From DATIKM01 sp035477595 (GTDB lineage: Bacteria > Armatimonadota > Chthonomonadetes > Chthonomonadales > CAJBBX01), in assembly GCA_035477595.1 (NCBI GenBank), contig DATIKM010000110.1, forward strand, positions 1-15,720: a stretch of DNA of 15,720 bases. The letters are read 5' to 3'. Position numbers and translations under genes: made by a program. A model generated the notes under the pieces. That model saw only the letters and a list, made by a program, of their open reading frames with translations. It searched no databases and had not been told where the DNA came from. Below are positions 4,986 through 12,954 of the stretch, one piece after another. Numbering within the stretch: the first letter of the stretch is position 1; each line of letters opens with the position of its first letter.

Positions 4986-7900
4986 TTACCGGGCAGCTCC
5001 AGCCTCAGGGTAGAAGGCTGGAGAGAGCGTCATGTAGTAGAGGTCCGTCGTGCCAGCCCGCGTGCTGGTCCAGAATACCCACGTCTTGTCCTGGAACGGG
5101 TCTTTGAACGCGGCCAGCTGGCCCTCATTCACCGCGACATCGGTCGGGAGGAACACCTCATTGGTGGTCTGATCGGTCGGCTGGATGGCAGTGCTGATCT
5201 CATCCTGCCACGACACACGGTACTGCATCGGCGGTACGCTTGCCAGGACCGGCTGCCCCGGATTCGACGGGTCCTCCGTCCGGGCGTAGTTGAACCCGAC
5301 GGTCACCACGCTGCCCTCGTCAGCCTCCGTGAAGTAGAGACGTCCGCGGATCCAGTCCACCTCCACCGGACCGCGGTTGCCGGAGATAGTGATGTTGGGC
5401 GCCACCGTGAAGACGCCGTTCACCAGATTGCGCAGCACGCCGCGCGGCAGCCGCACCATGAGACGCATCGTCTTGTAGTACGCCGCGCCGGAAGCCGTGA
5501 CGTTCGCCCCTGTCTTTCGGTAGATGAGCCACATGCGGGTCACGGGCATGTTCGCACCCGCCGGCAGAACGTTCTCCGGCCTCGGATTCGTCGATCGGTC
5601 CACGAACGCGACCGGGCCCGTGTTGGCGCCAACCGCCGGCACGTGCGGCCTCGGCGCAAGGGCCGGATCGTTGCCCCATCCCCCGACAACCGAGCCCGGC
5701 ACGATCCCGGAGTCGTTGCGTGAGGCATTCAGCCGCTTCGACTGCGGTGTGTAGCTGACCATCACCGCGTCCGTCGGGAGCGGAGCGACATCCGGGAACG
5801 TAACGGACCCGCTCTGCGGTTCGACGTACAGCCTGCCGCCGAGAGCCGAATCGAAGTGCAGGCGGCCCGTGGCCGGATCGAAGATCGGCGCTCCCTGGTT
5901 CACCGGGCCGGTGATCCGCGGGATGCGGATGTCGATGCCGAAGCCAGGCGTGCCGGCGTTCACGAAGCCGCCACCAGGCACCCGATGGACCCATGAGAGG
6001 TCGCGGCCGAACCAGGTCGCGCTGATGCCGTCCCGCACCATGATCTGGGACTCGACGCGGGGCAAAGGCATCACCGACAGCCGCCCGTTAGCCGGATTGA
6101 TGCGGTAGCGCGTCATGATCAGCTCTGGCTGCATGCGTCCGCGCAACGTCCCGCTGTACACGAGATCGATCGCGATGGCCGGACCGCCCGCCGGGTCGAA
6201 GATATGACGGAACACCGGCACCGGGTTGGCCTGCCACTGCAGGGCGCCTGGCGTCGCCAGCGCTATATCACGGCTCCACGTCGCGGGGTTCCGCAGATCG
6301 CCGGCATTCACGTTGTAGAAGAGCCGAGTCCTGCCCTGGGCGCCGCCGTACCAGAACAGGTAGGCCAGGCGGCGGCCGCCGCCCACGTCAACCAGAAGCG
6401 GCCTGGGCGCGAACTTCGGCAGCGACGGATCGTTCAGGAACGAGTGGGGCTGCCCGGGCGCACCGGTCGCTCGGTCGACCCACGCGTAGAAGGTGCGCAC
6501 ATCGAGCGCCGACGATGTGCCCGCGCCCTTGAGGGCGGCGCCCTGCCAGAAGAGCAGGAGATCGCCGCTGACCGGGTCCTGTGCAAGCGATGGCGTGGCA
6601 TGCCGGACCGTCGCGGGATTCACGGTGCCCGGCACGGCGGGGAGCGCCGTCGGACCCGGGTCCGATGGGAACAGGGCAGCCAGTGTGCCGGGGTCCATCG
6701 CCGGGAACGTGCCGATGATCGGGTTCCACCAGCGGGTTGGGTTGGCGAACTGCCAGTCGAACACGGTGAGCACACCCGGGGCCGTTCCGGGCGACGCGTT
6801 CAGCTTGGAGAACGTCAGTAGCCACGGCGTGTCCTGTATGAAGGGCGCATGCCACGGGTCGCCGGCCGTCGAAGAGCCGGGCTGGCGGTTGGTCGTCCAG
6901 TACAGCAGAATGTCTCCGTTCGCCACGGTGGGATCGCGCCAGACGGCCGGCTGCAGGTTGGCTCCGAACGGGCCTCCCACATCGATCTTCGGGTGCGAGC
7001 CCGCGGTGAACCCGTTTGTCATCCGCGCCTCGCGAACCGTGATCTTGAGGCGGAACGGGTTCATCACCGTGCCCTCGACGGGCGCCATGGTGCCCGGGAG
7101 CACATTGAGGATGCCGTCGTCGTCGACTGCAACATCCATGGGCCCGGACGGCTGGGCCGGGGTCTGCAGCGACTCGTACTGTCGCACCCACGCCCGCCAC
7201 TGCGCCGGATAGGCGTCTTCGAAGACGTGGATCGGCGCTGAGTAGGTGCCGGATGGCGTTCCAAGCGGAACCGCGATCCCGATCCGCGGCCGCACATCGC
7301 GGTTGAGGCCCGCGAGATGGCCCTGCGGGTCGCCATGCGCAACGTCGGGAATCGAGAGGACCGTCGGCCCGCTGTCTCCCGTGCGCGGCTTGCGCAGCGT
7401 CGGTCTAGGCTGGGTGCCCTCCGTCCAGCCCTGGGCCGCCAGGGGCGAACCCGCGGGCACATAGGGGTTGGGCACCGGCCAGAAGTTCGCGGCGCCATAG
7501 CGCGCCTGATAGTCGATCTCGAAGTTCATGGCGCTGTTGGGATGGTCGAGCGAGGTCACCATGCCAATGTTGCCGGCAGCGCCGGAGATTGGGAAGAACG
7601 GCACGCCCCAGATGCGCCCAACGTCCGTGCGTGTCTCGACCTGATCGCTCGTCAGCGCCGCCCAGAACCGCCGATCCCGCGGGTCGGTCCGCGCGTTGCC
7701 AATGATCTTGGCTACTCGCACGTTCACCAGGTTCACGTTGCTGTCGCTCTTCACCGTGAAGGGAGCGAAGAACCGCTCGTCAGGGTTCAGCGGGTGGTCG
7801 AAGCGTGACGGCGCCGAGGCGTACGGCCCGATGCCGGCCGGCGCGAACGGCACGCCCGGTGCGTAGCCCATCGAGTGCGGCGCCTTCCCGAGGTCGACGG

Positions 7901-10900
7901 TCTCCTCCTCAGTCCGGATTGCCACGTCGGGCGGCACCGCGATGCCGACGTTCAGTTGGCGGAAGGCGAACCGCGGATCCATGGCGTCGCGGTTCCCCAC
8001 CCCGACGAAGACGCGGAACGCCCCCACATACCCGGCGCTCGGGGCGACGAGGGGACCGCCCGTTGCGGGTACACCCGTCGATGTGAGCATCGGAGCGAGC
8101 GCACCGGGGACCGCGGCTCCCGCGATGTCGTAGTAGACCGTGTTCACATTGGCGGGCTGGTAGCGCGGTACATCCACCAGCAGATCGAGAGGCGTGGGGG
8201 CGAGGCTTCCGCCCGCCTTGTTGCCCAGCAGGACCCCTCTGACCGACATATCGAGGCCGCCGGCTCGGAAGGTGACCCTGGTCCGGTCGATGTCCGGGTA
8301 GTCCTGCGACACGTTGGGGACCGTGTTCGGGAACACCTCCCACGGAAGCGGGTTCATCACGTTGCCGGTCGCCTGCTGAGCTGTGTCGCCACGGTTCCAG
8401 CCCCATGCCATCTCGCGCCGGTCGATGCGCACATTGCGCAGCCGCTGGTTGATGGCGAAGAGGTTGCTGCGGTCGACGGCGAACAGCGCCTGCACGCGGT
8501 TGGCGTTCAGCGCCGCGCTGTCGGCCGCCAGGAATAGCGCCGAGGCGCCGTGGCTGATGAAACCCAGAGGCGCGAACAGGTCCTTCCGCGTGGAGCCCGT
8601 CTCCTGCCCGCCAGCATCGAAGTCGGAGACCCGGTTGCCGTTGCCCAGCAACTCCCGGTACGCGCTCGCAGTCGTGACGCCGGGTGACCAGCCAATGATG
8701 TTGGGCGCACCGATGCCGTTGGCCATCGGGCCCCGCGTGGTCAGGGCAAGCGGGTGCGCAATGGAGATCACGCGCCGCGTCTCCTCCGTGAAGACGCCGT
8801 CCTGATCCATCTGCTGGCCGATCGCTACCTCAAGGGTGCGCCGCCCCCGCGCGTCGACTGCCCTGGCGTAGAGCTGGTAACGGCTGCCGGGCGTCTGCGG
8901 GTCCGCCTGCGAAGGAAGCCCCAGAGGGATGACTGCCGTGGCGACCCATGACCGTGCCGGCACCGGATTGCGGTCGACGTCCAGCACGCGCAGGTTGGTT
9001 GGTGAGTCGGTGCTGTCGTCGGTTCGCACTGCCGCCGTTACCCGCCGGTTAGCCCCGCGACCGGTCAGCCGAAACTCCACAGTCGTGGGGAGCGGAAGGC
9101 CTTCGACATACGCCCCCCATGCCGCCGCCAGGATGGAGTCGCCCCACTCATAGACAACCATCGGCAGCGCGCCCGTGTTGGGCGCTGGCGTGGCGCCGAA
9201 GGGCGACGCGCCGGGGTTCCGGCCCAGGGTGTCGTGCACCGGCTTCGCGAACACATTGGCGCTGCGGATATCGAAGACGCCGTTCCGGGCCCCGGCGCCG
9301 CCATCCGGCTCATCCGGCGTTACCGCGCCACCCGTCAGGGCGGCGTCGGCATACACGCGCAACTGGCCATTCACTTCGCCGAGGTCCTGGTGCCCCTCAT
9401 CGCCGATGTAGATGAAGCGGTTGGCAACGGTGGCGTCCGCACCGCGATACACGAAGGAGGTGAAGGCGGCGTACCGGTTGCCCGCCGAGTCCAGGACGGG
9501 CACGGCCCCTACGTTGCCGTCCGCAAAGGACCACATCGGGCGCAACGTGCTCGCACGCATCGCCACGACCGCGCCGGTGTCCAGCGGCACTATCAGGCCT
9601 TCCCCTTCGGCCTGCGCGGGTGTGTAGTTAGGGGTGACGCGATTCATGAAGACCGGCGACGAGCGCAGGTTGCCGATCGACGTGGCGGTCAGCAAGGGAG
9701 CATTGGGCTGGTTCTCACCTTCGACGGACGCGTCGAATGCGTAGAGCCGGCCGTCCTGGTTCGCGAAGTAGACGACCTCACGGCCGCCGTTGAGCCCCAG
9801 AACCGATCTGCGCCAGACCGGAGCGGTGAACGGCAGTTCCTCCGGAGCAGGATCGTTGGTGGCAGCCGCGCCCGGAATGCTGAGCGGATAGGCCCAGTGC
9901 ATCCGCGCCACGGGAACCGGGTTCCCGGTCGACGGGTTACTCGTGCTGATGCTGTAAACGCGTCCGCCCGCTGCAAAGATGTACTTCCCCGTCGTGGTCA
10001 GCACGCCGGGGTGCGCTATCCCCTCGAGCTGCGTGGTCGCTGCCGGGAACTGCCACTCCGGCCGCCCGTAGTTGGTCGAGCTGACATAGCGGTAGATGCG
10101 ATCGTCAATATGCTGCGGCTCGAAAGCGTATATGTGCCCGTCGGTCGTCCCCACCACCACCAGGTCCGAGCGGTTGTGGGCGTCGAGCTGGTTGGCCGAC
10201 GGAGACGCTGGAATGGACCCCTTCGAGGGGTCGTCCGGGAACTGCGCGAACCGCTCAGGCGCAGCCCGCGCGTGCCGCCAGCGGTCGCGACCGGCGGTGG
10301 GCCACGTCAGGGTGCGCTCTGTGGTCCCCGGCACTCCGGGGTCGTCCCCGACCGCTGGCACGGCGTCACCGCGCCCCATCGGATCGAGCGCGTAGAGCCT
10401 GCCGTTCTGGTTGCCGAGAAGCACGCCCGGCCGGAAGCGCAACCGGTCCGCCGGGTCCGTCCGGTACTCGATGTAGACGGGAGAGGACCGGAAGCCCAAC
10501 AGCGCGGGCACGCCCCGCACGATGCGGTACTGGGCGGGAGAGGTGCCAGGGATGCGCTCGTACTCGCCGTCGATGCCCGTGTCGCGGCTCGCACCGATGT
10601 TCGGGTCGTCCCGCGGGTCGGTGATCGCATGGGCGCCCGCGGCGCTGTTGGCCACCGAAGGGTACGCGAAGAAGGCAGTGGTAAGCGTGGTCGTCGGCAT
10701 TGCCCCGATGGCGTCCGGGCCGATCGGGTCCAGCGCCCAGACACGCCCGCCGGACCCCTCATCCGTCACGAAGTGCACGGTCCGTCGCGCGTCCGGGGTG
10801 CCATTGCCTGACCGCGAGTAGGACAGCATCGGCGCAGCGCGCACGCTGCCCGGAGACAGCGCCTCCGGCACAAACTGCACAGCGTCAGCGAACACCGACC

Positions 10901-12806
10901 GGAAGCCCGCGTCATTGAGTTCCGGATTCGCGGGGTCCTGCGGCGCGTCGTTGAACAGCCGCACGGTGCCGACCTGGAAGTTCCCGCTGGCGTCGAATGG
11001 GAAGCGCACGCCGGTCGCCAGGATCCGCCACTGCCCGACTGGCTGCCGAATGTCCGCCACGTTGCGCTGGTCGAGGTAGACGTGGTGATCGCCATACGCC
11101 GTGGTCAGCACATAGTGCGCGTAGCGCGCGGCAACGATGCCCGTTCCGCGGGCGCCCGGCACCCAGACCAGAACCGTGTACGTCTGGCCCGTCCAGCGCG
11201 CGCTGCCGGAGGCGTCCTCCTCGTCGGCGAACGGCAGGCCCTTCACTGGCAGCGGAGAGGTCCAGGTGGCTACTGCCAGGCTCGGCGACCCGTACGGCAC
11301 TGTCTGCACCGCATGGAAGCTGCCGCCGTAGGCTTCGTCAGCCGCTCTCGGCACGACCGGGCCGAAGCCCCCCGCGGTGAACCCCGGGGACGTGTCGTCC
11401 ACCGTGATGTTCGGCAGTGAAGATGTCAACGTCGTCGCCGTACCGGTCCATCGAGCGGTCGGGACGGAGTTGCCCGAGTGCCGCCACCGGAGCGAGCCGT
11501 AACGGTGCTCCGCCGGCGTCTCAGCCAGGGAGTAGAAGACCGGTGTCCGAATCGTGGTCGTCGGGTCTGGAATGATGGGGTTGAACCCGGCGCCCGTCCT
11601 CGTGCGCACTGGGGCTGTCGGGTCGAATGGCACGGCGACAAAGGGCGTGACCGGCATGATGCGCCCGGCCTCGTACTCCGCCTCAAGCTGGGTCAGGTAC
11701 GCGGTGTTCTGAAACAGGCGCACTGGACCGACAGTCTCATCGCGCCCGAAGAACACCAGGTTGGCATCCGGTGCGCCGAGAGGGCTGGTGAAGAGCGCCG
11801 AGGCCGCGGGAGCGTGGATGTCGCCGCGAAGCGCCTCCGGCACCAGTCGCACAGCGTCCGCCGGCACGATCGGCGTCACCGGGTACTCGTTGAGGTCGTC
11901 GATCGGGTCAGGTGTAAGGGCGTACAGCGTGACCTGAATCGGGTTCGTTCCGTCGTACGGGAAGTACCGATCGTCCCCCTGTCCGGTGCGCACCCGCCGC
12001 CATGTGCCGCCGGTCTCCCCAAAGTTCATCAGGAAGATGCGACTCATGCTCGGGTTGTTCGGGTCTGCCCCCCAGCTCACGCGCACCAGCACATGGTCGG
12101 CGTTGGGACGGCGGGCGGCGTCAAGCCCCGTCCCGATCGAGGGCCATTGGATGTAGACGGCGTAGCGCTGTCCGGGCGCCAAAGGCTGCCGGAACTGGCC
12201 GGTGCCCCCCGCACTCGTGTCGAACGCCACGCTGCGGGTGCCCTGCTGCGACCCGAGGGGATATGCAGAACCGAAGCTCCAGCGGGCGAACGTCGGCGCC
12301 GCCGCGAGAACGGTGTGGACCGTGCGGTAGGCGGCGATGTCCTCGTCCGTGGTTCCCAGGTTCGGCAGGCTCGCGAGACGGGTGGCGCCGATAGCGGCCA
12401 GTTCAGGGCTGAAGACGGCGCTGGTGAACTTGTAGCCGCCCATGTCGGTGGGCGACGTGGGCGGCCAGGCGCCCGGAGACCGGGCATCGCCGGTCGGCGC
12501 ATCGAGCCAGACGCCCGCGGCTCCTGTCGCGGTGAACGCCTGACCCGTCGGCTCGGACGAGCTCATTGTGCCGGGCGGGGCGTTGTCCACCACGATTTCG
12601 CCCGGCAGGTCCCGCGTCGATGGCCACGCGTACAGCCGGTCCAGTACGCCAACGATGGTCCCTCCATCGTTGCCACCGTGGCGGGGGGCCGTCCCGCGGT
12701 GCAGCGGCCAGTCCTGACTGGACCACTGCGCCCGAGCGGATCCCGCTCCCACCATGAGCAGCGCTATCGCGCAACTCATGTGTCCGATCGCCCTAGTTAG
12801 CCGCAT
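4986..12806 (-). CDS. Giant exported multidomain beta-propeller protein (about 2606 residues)
   Basis: Function not known. The signal peptide runs from Met at 12806 to about residue 26 (ends SARA|Q). An in-frame GTG at 12815 would add three residues; ATG is preferred because GGGTGA precedes it and the signal peptide is then compact. Two modules at about 70-326 and 466-650 share a '(I)VVDN/VDD...' start, 'YAVYIQWP'/'YTVLVWVP', and '(A)DAV..VPEAL' ends. This pattern is like golvesin/xanthan-lyase CBD-like domains. At about 689-1160 there are PQQ-like propeller blades ('GRVWALDPIG', 'GRLYALDPMG', 'GHIYAFEPQ', 'GRVYSIS', 'GRLYAFDAS'). The middle is beta-rich, with Ig-like patterns ('VDLGKAP', 'VPLGTPSGTYSAPIHVFED'). 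The C-terminal third repeats an 'FW...R.G...LYY' motif at about 1965, 2080, 2143-2164 and 2574-2594. No membrane anchor or sorting tail is visible, so it is secreted or held by partners. No frameshift is seen across 7.8 kb. Confidence 0.85.
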   Translation of the reverse strand: MRLTRAIGHMSCAIALLMVGAGSARAQWSSQDWPLHRGTAPRHGGNDGGTIVGVLDRLYAWPSTRDLPGEIVVDNAPPGTMSSSEPTGQAFTATGAAGVWLDAPTGDARSPGAWPPTSPTDMGGYKFTSAVFSPELAAIGATRLASLPNLGTTDEDIAAYRTVHTVLAAAPTFARWSFGSAYPLGSQQGTRSVAFDTSAGGTGQFRQPLAPGQRYAVYIQWPSIGTGLDAARRPNADHVLVRVSWGADPNNPSMSRIFLMNFGETGGTWRRVRTGQGDDRYFPYDGTNPIQVTLYALTPDPIDDLNEYPVTPIVPADAVRLVPEALRGDIHAPAASALFTSPLGAPDANLVFFGRDETVGPVRLFQNTAYLTQLEAEYEAGRIMPVTPFVAVPFDPTAPVRTRTGAGFNPIIPDPTTTIRTPVFYSLAETPAEHRYGSLRWRHSGNSVPTARWTGTATTLTSSLPNITVDDTSPGFTAGGFGPVVPRAADEAYGGSFHAVQTVPYGSPSLAVATWTSPLPVKGLPFADEEDASGSARWTGQTYTVLVWVPGARGTGIVAARYAHYVLTTAYGDHHVYLDQRNVADIRQPVGQWRILATGVRFPFDASGNFQVGTVRLFNDAPQDPANPELNDAGFRSVFADAVQFVPEALSPGSVRAAPMLSYSRSGNGTPDARRTVHFVTDEGSGGRVWALDPIGPDAIGAMPTTTLTTAFFAYPSVANSAAGAHAITDPRDDPNIGASRDTGIDGEYERIPGTSPAQYRIVRGVPALLGFRSSPVYIEYRTDPADRLRFRPGVLLGNQNGRLYALDPMGRGDAVPAVGDDPGVPGTTERTLTWPTAGRDRWRHARAAPERFAQFPDDPSKGSIPASPSANQLDAHNRSDLVVVGTTDGHIYAFEPQHIDDRIYRYVSSTNYGRPEWQFPAATTQLEGIAHPGVLTTTGKYIFAAGGRVYSISTSNPSTGNPVPVARMHWAYPLSIPGAAATNDPAPEELPFTAPVWRRSVLGLNGGREVVYFANQDGRLYAFDASVEGENQPNAPLLTATSIGNLRSSPVFMNRVTPNYTPAQAEGEGLIVPLDTGAVVAMRASTLRPMWSFADGNVGAVPVLDSAGNRYAAFTSFVYRGADATVANRFIYIGDEGHQDLGEVNGQLRVYADAALTGGAVTPDEPDGGAGARNGVFDIRSANVFAKPVHDTLGRNPGASPFGATPAPNTGALPMVVYEWGDSILAAAWGAYVEGLPLPTTVEFRLTGRGANRRVTAAVRTDDSTDSPTNLRVLDVDRNPVPARSWVATAVIPLGLPSQADPQTPGSRYQLYARAVDARGRRTLEVAIGQQMDQDGVFTEETRRVISIAHPLALTTRGPMANGIGAPNIIGWSPGVTTASAYRELLGNGNRVSDFDAGGQETGSTRKDLFAPLGFISHGASALFLAADSAALNANRVQALFAVDRSNLFAINQRLRNVRIDRREMAWGWNRGDTAQQATGNVMNPLPWEVFPNTVPNVSQDYPDIDRTRVTFRAGGLDMSVRGVLLGNKAGGSLAPTPLDLLVDVPRYQPANVNTVYYDIAGAAVPGALAPMLTSTGVPATGGPLVAPSAGYVGAFRVFVGVGNRDAMDPRFAFRQLNVGIAVPPDVAIRTEEETVDLGKAPHSMGYAPGVPFAPAGIGPYASAPSRFDHPLNPDERFFAPFTVKSDSNVNLVNVRVAKIIGNARTDPRDRRFWAALTSDQVETRTDVGRIWGVPFFPISGAAGNIGMVTSLDHPNSAMNFEIDYQARYGAANFWPVPNPYVPAGSPLAAQGWTEGTQPRPTLRKPRTGDSGPTVLSIPDVAHGDPQGHLAGLNRDVRPRIGIAVPLGTPSGTYSAPIHVFEDAYPAQWRAWVRQYESLQTPAQPSGPMDVAVDDDGILNVLPGTMAPVEGTVMNPFRLKITVREARMTNGFTAGSHPKIDVGGPFGANLQPAVWRDPTVANGDILLYWTTNRQPGSSTAGDPWHAPFIQDTPWLLTFSKLNASPGTAPGVLTVFDWQFANPTRWWNPIIGTFPAMDPGTLAALFPSDPGPTALPAVPGTVNPATVRHATPSLAQDPVSGDLLLFWQGAALKGAGTSSALDVRTFYAWVDRATGAPGQPHSFLNDPSLPKFAPRPLLVDVGGGRRLAYLFWYGGAQGRTRLFYNVNAGDLRNPATWSRDIALATPGALQWQANPVPVFRHIFDPAGGPAIAIDLVYSGTLRGRMQPELIMTRYRINPANGRLSVMPLPRVESQIMVRDGISATWFGRDLSWVHRVPGGGFVNAGTPGFGIDIRIPRITGPVNQGAPIFDPATGRLHFDSALGGRLYVEPQSGSVTFPDVAPLPTDAVMVSYTPQSKRLNASRNDSGIVPGSVVGGWGNDPALAPRPHVPAVGANTGPVAFVDRSTNPRPENVLPAGANMPVTRMWLIYRKTGANVTASGAAYYKTMRLMVRLPRGVLRNLVNGVFTVAPNITISGNRGPVEVDWIRGRLYFTEADEGSVVTVGFNYARTEDPSNPGQPVLASVPPMQYRVSWQDEISTAIQPTDQTTNEVFLPTDVAVNEGQLAAFKDPFQDKTWVFWTSTRAGTTDLYYMTLSPAFYPEAGAAR

Positions 12807-12954
12807 GCAAGTCACCCAGTCTGTAGGAGGTACCGCACCCGTTCAACGACCCGCCTCGCTGCCACACCAGCACGAGACCCGACTGCGGTCTGCGCGCCCA
12901 GACGACGTCTCGGCGGCGCGCAGGTGCGCCAGCGAGGCTCACCCCTGAGTCCGG

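Noticed and set aside
5320..12774. Many long open frames on both strands inside the giant gene
   Set aside because: High GC leaves few stop codons; these frames are low-complexity Arg/Pro-rich shadows, while the 2606-residue frame has a signal peptide and domain-like repeats.
12818..12846. Possible promoter TTGAAC with TACAGA just upstream of the giant gene
   Set aside because: The spacer is only 15 bases, the -10 is poor, and the transcript would begin at the start codon.
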